Below, piece after piece: positions 14,669-20,857 of a stretch of DNA of 23,591 nt. A program made the position numbers and the translations under genes. The first letter of the stretch is position 1, and each line of letters opens with the position of its first letter. The notes under the pieces were generated by a model. The model did not search any database, was not told the DNA's origin, and saw nothing but the letters and a program-made list of their open reading frames with translations. The DNA comes from Vicinamibacteria bacterium (GTDB taxonomy: Bacteria; Acidobacteriota; Vicinamibacteria; Fen-336; JAGNNV01): contig JAENWE010000079.1 in assembly GCA_016650185.1 (NCBI GenBank), forward strand, positions 1 to 23,591. Direction: 5' to 3'.

Positions 14669-15541
14669 ATGGGATTCGCGGTTTCAATTGATGGTCGGGT
14701 CGGCTCGCCGGAAGAGGTCACGCTGAAGATCACGGACAACGGTTTCGTTTTCGGGGACAGCGCGTACGAAACGCTGCGGACGTACGACGGACGACCCTTC
14801 GAACTCGACCGGCACCTCGCGCGCCTGCGTCGCTCGATCGCCCTTCTTGGATTCGACCTCAAGACCAGCGACGACCAGATCAAGGTTCAGATCGACGCGT
14901 GTCTCGCTTTCGCCAGGAACGATGAATCTTACCTTCGCGTGATCGTGAGCCGCGGCGTGGGCGACATGACGTACCGGTTCGAGCGGATTGCCGAACCGAC
15001 GGTCGCCATGTTCGTCAAGCCTCTCGAGCCGTCAAATGCGGGGCTCTACGAGAAGGGAGCGAGCGCGGTCATCGCGTCGCTCCGGAGGAATCCCATCGAA
15101 GCCCTGAACCCGGCTATCAAGGCGTCGAACCTCCTCAACAACGCGCTCGCCACTCGCGAGGCCTACGCGAAGGGCGCGTTCGAGGCGATCCTGCTGAACA
15201 CCCGGGGCGAGGTGGCGGAAGGGGCCGGGTCGAACGTGTTCATCGTGAAAGATTCTCTGTTGCTGACTCCACCGCTGTCCTGCGGGCTCCTGCCCGGGAT
15301 CACACGCGAACTGACTCTGGAGATCGCCGCCGCCACTTCCATCGCTCACGAGGAACGCGTCCTCTTCCCCGCGGACCTTCAGACTGCCGACGAATTGTTT
15401 ATTACCAGCACCCTCAAGGAACTGGCTCCCGTGGTGACCCTGGACGGCGCACCGATCGGCTCGGGCCAGCCGGGGCCTTTGACCGCGCGGCTCCTGGCCT
15501 CATACCGGGAGAGAATCAAACAGGCTCAACATCCCGAATGA
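14669..15541 (+). CDS. class IV aminotransferase (branched-chain or D-amino-acid type)
   Basis: A PLP enzyme of 290 residues. FVFGDSAYETLRTYDG (26-41) and HLARLRRSIALL are fold-type IV hallmarks; K151 in NPAIKASNLLNN is the Schiff-base lysine and E184 in EVAEGAGSNVF is the expected pyridine-nitrogen partner. The C-terminus has GLLPGITRE and ELFITSTLKELAPV. Branched-chain aminotransferase, D-alanine aminotransferase and aminodeoxychorismate lyase share this fold, and the sequence alone does not settle which; the lengths of the first two fit. The ATG at 14669 has no clear Shine-Dalgarno, but TAGACT lies six bases before it, so a near-leaderless transcript is possible. It overlaps the following SDR gene by ATGA. 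Confidence 0.92.
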   Translation: MGFAVSIDGRVGSPEEVTLKITDNGFVFGDSAYETLRTYDGRPFELDRHLARLRRSIALLGFDLKTSDDQIKVQIDACLAFARNDESYLRVIVSRGVGDMTYRFERIAEPTVAMFVKPLEPSNAGLYEKGASAVIASLRRNPIEALNPAIKASNLLNNALATREAYAKGAFEAILLNTRGEVAEGAGSNVFIVKDSLLLTPPLSCGLLPGITRELTLEIAAATSIAHEERVLFPADLQTADELFITSTLKELAPVVTLDGAPIGSGQPGPLTARLLASYRERIKQAQHPE

Positions 15542-16512
15542 ACAACGATAGTGGCCGCGCCCCGCGACGGATCGTGGTCACCGGGGCGGCCGGGATGCTC
15601 GGGCAGAACCTGATTCCGAGGCTGCTGGCCAAAGGGGACCGAGTGGTGGCCCTCGACAAGAACGCCGCGGCCCTCGGCGTTCTCGGGGAGCGAGCGACCC
15701 AGGCGGAGATTCATGACGCCGATCTGGCGGAGGAAGGTGATTGGTCCAGCCGCTTCGCGGGAGTGGACGCGGTGGTCGATCTCAAGGCCCAGATCACGTC
15801 CGCCGATCGAGCGCTTCACCTGCGCAACAACGCCGAAGCCACGGAACGGGTGGTGCGGGCCTGCGAGCGCCACGGAGTGCCTCATCTTGTTTATCTGAGC
15901 TCGTCCGTGGTGATCTCGAAGGCGAACGATTTCTATTCCGAGAGCAAGCGGAGGGGTGAGACCGCGGTGCGGAAGAGCAGCGCGCCGCATACGATTCTCC
16001 GGCCTCCCCTGATGTTCGGGCCGGGGGATATCAAACACCTTGGCCTGATTCTCGGTCTGATGACTCGGCTGCCGGTGATTCCCATCCCCGGCGACGGGCG
16101 CTTCATGCGTCAGCCTTTGTACGTGGGCGATATGTGCGCGGTCATCGAACGAGTGCTGGAGCGGACGCCAGCGGGCGACATCTTCAACATCATCGGCCAT
16201 GAACGCATTCCGTTCGTGGATCTTCTCCGCGAGATCCGCCGCGTCCGCGGGCTTGCCAATCTCTTCGTGCCCTTCCCCCACTGGTTGTTCCGTCTGGCCC
16301 TCAGGACTCAGCGCGCCCTGATGCGCCGAACGATCTTCACCAAGGAGCAACTCGACGCTCTCACCGCCGGGGATGACTTCCCCATCGATCCTTGGACCGA
16401 AACCTTCGGCGTTCCCTATTCGACTTTCGGCTCGATGGCCCCCAAGGTCTACGGAGAGAACGACGATCTGCGAGTCGCGCTCCTCCGCGCCAACCAGACC
16501 GCCGGTCGCTGA
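15538..16512 (+). CDS. NAD-dependent epimerase/dehydratase (extended SDR)
   Basis: A 324-residue extended short-chain dehydrogenase/reductase. The Rossmann motif is TGAAGMLG (15-22), followed by a strand ending in VVALD, the serine stretch VYLSSSVV (118-125) and the catalytic pair Y133/K137 in YSESK. ILRPPLMFGPGD in the second half is typical of nucleotide-sugar epimerases and related enzymes. The substrate cannot be inferred: sugar nucleotides, sterol-like compounds and others are handled by this family. Its ATG (15538) overlaps the aminotransferase TGA as ATGA, so the two are translationally coupled and may act in one pathway. Confidence 0.88.
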   Translation: MNNDSGRAPRRIVVTGAAGMLGQNLIPRLLAKGDRVVALDKNAAALGVLGERATQAEIHDADLAEEGDWSSRFAGVDAVVDLKAQITSADRALHLRNNAEATERVVRACERHGVPHLVYLSSSVVISKANDFYSESKRRGETAVRKSSAPHTILRPPLMFGPGDIKHLGLILGLMTRLPVIPIPGDGRFMRQPLYVGDMCAVIERVLERTPAGDIFNIIGHERIPFVDLLREIRRVRGLANLFVPFPHWLFRLALRTQRALMRRTIFTKEQLDALTAGDDFPIDPWTETFGVPYSTFGSMAPKVYGENDDLRVALLRANQTAGR

Positions 16513-16599
16513 CCAACCGCACCCGTGCGTCATGACGGCCGGGAAGCCGCCGACCGCCAGACGGACGCTCCAGTGGCGAAGGACCCGTCCTGTTTTCGT

Positions 16600-16611
16600 G
16601 GACTGAAGTCC
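16600..16611. repeat. short perfect palindrome in the SDR-DUF819 spacer
   Basis: GGACTGAAGTCC has 5-bp complementary arms around a GA centre and is flanked by GT and GTGG, so it can form a small hairpin. It lies 88 bases after the SDR stop and 24 bases before the 49-bp repeat. It could be part of the repeat unit or a weak transcription end signal; no T-run follows. Confidence 0.45.
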
Positions 16612-16634
16612 GTGGACGTTGGAAGAAAGCCACC

Positions 16635-16683
16635 ACCGTCATCGCGAAGGCCGCATCGTTCTGCGTGGCCTGAAGCGATCTCG
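16635..16683 (+). repeat. 49-bp dispersed repeat, copy 2
   Basis: Identical to 3354-3402 at 46 of 49 positions (differences at repeat positions 17, 21 and 31). Similarity continues weakly upstream (GGAAGAAAGCCACC here, GGCAGAAACGCCA there). It has the same orientation as copy 1 and sits just upstream of the possible DUF819 gene starts at 16687 and 16717, so it may lie in that gene's untranslated leader. Confidence 0.88.
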
Positions 16684-16716
16684 TCAGTGGGCGACACTGC
16701 TAACGTCCCCGCCAAC

Positions 16717-17871
16717 GTGACCATTACCGATCCCGTCGCCATCCTCTTCATCCTCGCTCTGGTCGTCCTGGGGTCGATCTGGCTCGAGAAGCAGGGTTCG
16801 ATCTTCAAGAAGCTCGGGTCAGCGGCGACCGTCATCCTGATCGCGCTTGTGCTTTCGAATCTGGCCGTGATACCGGGCGAGTCGCCGGTCTACGACTTTC
16901 TGATGGGGCGAGGCGTCCTGGCCGGAATCGTCCTGATTCTCCTGAACGTGAACCTGGGTTCGATCAGGGCCGCCGGCCGGCCCATGCTGGTGGCTTTCGC
17001 GCTTGGCGCGATGGGATCGGCTCTGGGCGCTGTACTGATGGCGGCGGTCCTGCGTCCTGCCATTGGCCCGGACACCTGGAAGCTCTCAGGGCAATTCACC
17101 GGGACCTACATCGGCGGCGGCATGAACTTCGCAGCGATTGGGCAGGCCCTGGAGACCCGCAGCGATCTGTTCGCCGCCGGCATCGCGGCCGACGTCATCG
17201 TCACCGCGATCTGGCTGGTGGCGTGTCTCGTCATCCCCGAGATGGTGGCGCCACAGGTTGCGTCTCAAAAGAAGACTCTCGCCATCGCCACCGAGGAGGC
17301 CGGCCCAGCCGCAAGCGACCTGGGCGCGCAACTCGAAACCAGCGGAGCCCCCATGACCTTGACGGACTTCGCCGGCCTGACCACGATCACGCTCGGAACC
17401 ATCACCGCCTCCGAAGCGCTCGCGGGCCTGGTCCCAGCGATTCCCAAGGTGATCTGGCTGACCACGCTGTCGTTGGGCCTTGCCCACATGTCGTTCGTGC
17501 GGCGACTCACGGGAAGCGTGGTACTCGGGAACTTCCTCGTGCTTCTGTTCCTCGCGAGCAACGGAGCCAAATCGGTCATCTCCCACATCGTCGCGGTGGG
17601 CCCGGGCATCTTCTACTTCGCGGCCGGCGTTGTGGCCATTCATGGAATCATCATCTTCGGGATCGGCCGAGCACTGAAGCTGAACGGCGACCTCCTCTCC
17701 ATCGCCTCTCAGGCGAACGTGGGCGGTTCGACCACGGCGATGGCGCTCGCGGGAGCGAGACGCCGGCCGGACCTGATCCTCCCCGGATTCGCAGTCGGCA
17801 TGCTCGGCAACGCCCTCGGCAACTACGCCGGCATGGCCATCGCGTATCTGACGAGAACCCTCGTTGGATGA
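16717..17871 (+). CDS. DUF819 family integral membrane protein (YjcL-like)
   Basis: A 384-residue protein with about ten hydrophobic segments, matching the DUF819 pattern: ITDPVAILFILALVVLG at the start, TGTYIGGGMNFAAIG in the middle and SQANVGGSTTAMALAGAR near the end. The two glycine-rich stretches at roughly equivalent places in the two halves suggest an inverted-repeat transporter fold. No substrate is established to my knowledge. GTG 16717 is chosen because homologues, as I recall them, start a few residues before the DP; an alternative GTG at 16687 would add ten residues. Neither has a strong ribosome binding site. The frame remains open upstream through the 49-bp repeat, which argues that this part is not translated. 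A hydrophilic loop rich in Ala and Glu lies near residues 185-205. Confidence 0.85.
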   Translation: MTITDPVAILFILALVVLGSIWLEKQGSIFKKLGSAATVILIALVLSNLAVIPGESPVYDFLMGRGVLAGIVLILLNVNLGSIRAAGRPMLVAFALGAMGSALGAVLMAAVLRPAIGPDTWKLSGQFTGTYIGGGMNFAAIGQALETRSDLFAAGIAADVIVTAIWLVACLVIPEMVAPQVASQKKTLAIATEEAGPAASDLGAQLETSGAPMTLTDFAGLTTITLGTITASEALAGLVPAIPKVIWLTTLSLGLAHMSFVRRLTGSVVLGNFLVLLFLASNGAKSVISHIVAVGPGIFYFAAGVVAIHGIIIFGIGRALKLNGDLLSIASQANVGGSTTAMALAGARRRPDLILPGFAVGMLGNALGNYAGMAIAYLTRTLVG

Positions 17872-17905
17872 TGTCTCGACGGATTCCGAGCGCGCGACGC
17901 GGCGG

Positions 17906-17922
17906 CCGTCATCGCGAGTCGG
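17906..17922 (+). repeat. short copy of the CCGTCATCGCGA repeat
   Basis: CCGTCATCGCGAGTCGG is identical over 17 bases to 3302-3318. It lies in the 169-base spacer between the DUF819 gene and the formate dehydrogenase operon, both of which end there, and overlaps the stop codon of a possible 34-residue reading frame on the minus strand. Confidence 0.65.
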
Positions 17923-18013
17923 GCGTCGGACTCTGGGCGAGGTTCCCGACGGCCATGAGCACTAGAGCGGCGACGATGGGCATGCGGCGAATGATCAGCG
18001 GCGATGACTTCAA
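17909..18013 (-). CDS. possible small single-pass membrane peptide (34 aa)
   Basis: Downstream of the FeS-subunit gene of formate dehydrogenase, the same frame stays open after its TAG. From a TTG at 18013 it reads MKSSPLIIRR, then a hydrophobic stretch MPIVAALVLMAVGNLA and ends QSPTPDSR. An ATG at 17983 would give 24 residues. The two arginines before the helix fit a positive-inside membrane segment, and most codons end in G or C as in neighbouring genes. There is no good Shine-Dalgarno, and no homologue is known to me. It could be a real small protein of the operon, a decayed extension or chance. Confidence 0.28.
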   Translation of the reverse strand: MKSSPLIIRRMPIVAALVLMAVGNLAQSPTPDSR

Positions 18014-18040
18014 ATCAGGGAGGCGCGGACTTCCCCGAGA

Positions 18041-19015
18041 CTACTTATTCCCGACGAAGCTGAAGCCGAAGCGCCCCTTGATGCAGAGGTGTCCGCTGGT
18101 CACCGAGTTGTCGGCCGGGGACGTCACCTTCACGATCTCGTTGGCTTGCACATGGAGTTCGAGGTCGCAGCCAACACCGCAATAGGGGCAGATGGTGGAC
18201 GTCACCTTCTGCTTCGACTCGTCCCACGTCCCGTCCTTGCGCATCCGGTACTCGGTATTGAACATCAAGGCGCCGGTGGGACAGACGCCGATGCAGTTGC
18301 CGCAGTACACGCACGCCGAGTCGGTGAGGGGAACCACGAACTCCGTGGAGATCCGCGCGTCGAACCCGCGACCGGCCACCCCGATCGCGAACGTGTTCTG
18401 GGCATCGTCGCCGCAGGCCTCCACGCACTTGTAGCACAGGATGCATTTGCTGTAATCGCGCATGTAGAGGTCGTTATCGAGCTTCGGCGCCTGGGCGACC
18501 GTGGCCGCGCTGGACACATCGGGGGACGCGTGATGCCCGGGCTCCGCGTGATCGCGATCGTGCGAAGCGGTCTCCCCGGCGGCGGAGGCCGCGGGCGGAG
18601 GCGGCATCGAAGCATCGGCGCCGAAACGCGCGGGATTTGCTTCATAGGTGGCGATCCACTCGTGCGTGCTCTTGCTGGCGGTGGATAGATCCACCGACGA
18701 CCCGAGAAACTCCAGGACCAGCCTGCGCGAGTGCCGTACCCGCTCGGTGTCGGTCTTCACCTTCATCCCCGCTTCGGCCTTGCGGGCGCAGGCGGGAACC
18801 AGGACGCGCGCGCCCTCGAGTTCGACCACGCACACGCGGCAGGCGTTCACCGGCGTGAGGTTGCTCGCATAGCACAGCGTCGGGGTGTCGATCTCGGCCG
18901 TCTTGCAGGCCTCGAGAATCGTGGTTCCCTCGCGAACCTTGACCGGCCGGCCGTCAACGTCCATGGTGATCATGCGCACGGGCGCGTCCACGGAAACGTA
19001 GCCCTGCGTGCTCAT
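18041..19015 (-). CDS. formate dehydrogenase FeS subunit, detached N-terminal half of the alpha chain
   Basis: A 324-residue iron-sulfur protein. Order of clusters: plant-type [2Fe-2S] with C48, C59, C62 and C76; two [4Fe-4S] sites with C191/C194/C197/C201 and C235/C238/C241/C245; and the molybdopterin-oxidoreductase [4Fe-4S] motif ICPYCGVGC with C276, C279, C283 and C311 in SGHLCIKGRFGF. In most NAD-linked formate dehydrogenases this series forms the N-terminus of the catalytic chain; here the protein stops at FVGNK, just where the Mo domain should begin. The His-Cys site (C-x2-C-x5-C) of NuoG-like chains is missing; its place holds SSVDLSTASKSTHEW and a Pro/Ala/His-rich linker (138-178). 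It should carry electrons from the Mo site to the diaphorase in the cytoplasm. ATG 19015 overlaps the upstream TAA (TAATG), so translation is coupled. Confidence 0.93.
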   Translation of the reverse strand: MSTQGYVSVDAPVRMITMDVDGRPVKVREGTTILEACKTAEIDTPTLCYASNLTPVNACRVCVVELEGARVLVPACARKAEAGMKVKTDTERVRHSRRLVLEFLGSSVDLSTASKSTHEWIATYEANPARFGADASMPPPPAASAAGETASHDRDHAEPGHHASPDVSSAATVAQAPKLDNDLYMRDYSKCILCYKCVEACGDDAQNTFAIGVAGRGFDARISTEFVVPLTDSACVYCGNCIGVCPTGALMFNTEYRMRKDGTWDESKQKVTSTICPYCGVGCDLELHVQANEIVKVTSPADNSVTSGHLCIKGRFGFSFVGNK

Positions 19016-20841
19016 TAGGCGCCTCCCTCGAAGACCTTCAATCGCGTCACCGCGGACTGAATCGCCGAGGCCGCGGTCTGGCCGAGACCACAGATCGAGG
19101 CATCCTTCATCACCTGGCCGATCTCGTCCAGCAACTTGACCTCATCGCCGAGCGTACCCAGGGTTCGCTTCTGCGCGATGCGATGGAGGGCTTCCTCCTG
19201 CCGGACGGTGCCCACGCGGCAGGGCACGCACTGGCCGCACGACTCGTCGCGGAAGAACTGGGCGATGCGCAGCAACGTGTCGACCAAATCCACCGACTGA
19301 TCGAACACCGCCACCACGCCCGACCCAAGGGTCACCCCCCGCTCACGCGCCGCCTCAAACGAGAGAGGCAGGTCCAGTTCATTCGGCCCGATGAAACCGC
19401 CGGCCGCGCCGCCCAGGAGAATCGCCTTTATGGTCCGGCCCGGCCGCACCCCACCCGCCATCTCGAGCAGTCGGGAGAGGGGCGTGCCGCAGTCCACTTC
19501 ATAGGTGCCTGGCCGTTCGATGTGCCCGCTCACGCAGAAGAGGCGTGTGCCCGTCGATCCCGGTGTGCCCAGGGCGGCATAGGCGGTGGCCCCCATGCCG
19601 AGGATGAGGTTGACGTTGACCAGGGTTTCGACATTGTTGATGCCGGTAGGCTTTCCAAACAGGCCGTGGCTCGCCGGAAACGGCGGTTTGTTGCGGGGCT
19701 CGCCGCGCTTGCCTTCTAGGGAGTTGAAGAGCGCGGTTTCTTCTCCGCAGATGTAGGCGCCCGCGCCGCAACGCAATTCGAGGTCAAACCTGAAGCCGGC
19801 GCCCATCACGTTGTCGCCCAGGAATCCGCGGACCCGCGCGGCGGCGATGGCGTTCTCCAGAAGCGCTTTCGCCAGGGGGTACTCGCCGCGGAGGTAGATG
19901 AAGCCCTTCTCCGCGGCCATCGCGTAGCCCGCGATGGTCATGGCCTCGACCAAGGCGAAAGGATCCCCTTCCATGACCACCCGATCCTTGAACGTCCCCG
20001 GCTCCGATTCGTCGGCGTTGCACACCACATAGTGAGGACGGGCGGGCTGCTGGGCCACCGCCTCCCACTTGACGCCGGTCGGAAACGCCGCTCCGCCCCG
20101 ACCGAGAAGCTTGGCATCCTTGACCTCGCGGATGGTCAGCGAAGGACCGATGTCGATGGCTCGCCGTAGCGCCGCATAGCCCCCGTGAGCGCGGTACGCG
20201 TCAAGCGACATCGGATCGACGACGCCCACCCGGGCGAGGAGTCGGCGACCGGTGGCCGGTCCGACCAAGAGGGGCGGTTCGACCACGAGCTTCTTATCCT
20301 CCACGCTCGCGCGGATCCACTCGGTGGTGGCGGGAGCCAGGGTCTCGTTGCCGCGCCCCCTCCCCGCTTTCTGGATCAGAACCGCGGGCGCACGTTCGCA
20401 AAGGCCCAGGCAGGGGCTCTTGATCCACATCAGTCCCTCGTTCTCTTCGTGAGTCGGACCGATACGCTCGCGGCACGCCATCGCCACTTCGGTGGCGCCG
20501 TTCACGCGACACACCACATCGTCGCAAACGTGAACCACCGTCTTCGGTCTCTTCTCGACCGAGAACATCGCGTAGAACGTCGCCACTCCGAAAAGCTCGG
20601 CCGGAGGAACACCCAGGCGTCGCGCGATGTGGTTCAAGCCGCCCGGACTGATCCAGCCTTCCCGGGCCTGAAGCGCATGCAACGCGGGCAGCACCAGACT
20701 TCGCCTCTCGGGCGTGCCTCGGTTCTGCATGGCCACGCGCGGAGCGCCGTCGGGCGACGACGCCTCGTCGGGCCCGAGGACGGCGTCAATCGCCTCCCGT
20801 TCATCGTCGGTCGGAACGTCGGTGGTGAAGTGAAGATCCAA
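19015..20841 (-). CDS. formate dehydrogenase NADH-binding subunit, NuoE-NuoF fusion
   Basis: A 608-residue diaphorase subunit. The N-terminal NuoE-like domain (about 40-165) binds [2Fe-2S] through C106, C111, C144 and C148. The NuoF-like domain follows a linker: LLGRGGAAFPTGVKW (245-259) for FMN and NADH, CNADESEPGTFKDR (274-287), CGAGAYICGEETAL (358-371), EGKRGEPRNKPPFPA (376-390) and a C-terminal [4Fe-4S] with C535, C538 and C541 in SCGQCVPCR plus C584. It passes electrons between the FeS subunit and NAD+. The start is TTG at 20841, 16 bases after the catalytic gene's stop, with the purine-rich AGAAGAGAG upstream; no ATG fits better. Same strand and close spacing place it in the formate dehydrogenase operon. 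A fused NuoEF chain is common in soluble formate dehydrogenases and NAD-linked hydrogenases. Confidence 0.95.
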   Translation of the reverse strand: MDLHFTTDVPTDDEREAIDAVLGPDEASSPDGAPRVAMQNRGTPERRSLVLPALHALQAREGWISPGGLNHIARRLGVPPAELFGVATFYAMFSVEKRPKTVVHVCDDVVCRVNGATEVAMACRERIGPTHEENEGLMWIKSPCLGLCERAPAVLIQKAGRGRGNETLAPATTEWIRASVEDKKLVVEPPLLVGPATGRRLLARVGVVDPMSLDAYRAHGGYAALRRAIDIGPSLTIREVKDAKLLGRGGAAFPTGVKWEAVAQQPARPHYVVCNADESEPGTFKDRVVMEGDPFALVEAMTIAGYAMAAEKGFIYLRGEYPLAKALLENAIAAARVRGFLGDNVMGAGFRFDLELRCGAGAYICGEETALFNSLEGKRGEPRNKPPFPASHGLFGKPTGINNVETLVNVNLILGMGATAYAALGTPGSTGTRLFCVSGHIERPGTYEVDCGTPLSRLLEMAGGVRPGRTIKAILLGGAAGGFIGPNELDLPLSFEAARERGVTLGSGVVAVFDQSVDLVDTLLRIAQFFRDESCGQCVPCRVGTVRQEEALHRIAQKRTLGTLGDEVKLLDEIGQVMKDASICGLGQTAASAIQSAVTRLKVFEGGA

Positions 20842-20857
20842 TTGTGGTCACTCTCTT

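Noticed and set aside
16525..16716. Upstream extension of the DUF819 protein through the 49-bp repeat
   Set aside because: The extension is Arg/Pro/Ser-rich, not membrane-like, and contains the dispersed repeat; later GTG codons fit the family length.
17086..17643. Minus-strand open frame of 185 codons over the DUF819 gene
   Set aside because: Antisense to hydrophobic membrane-protein sequence; Arg/Glu/Gly/His-rich shadow.
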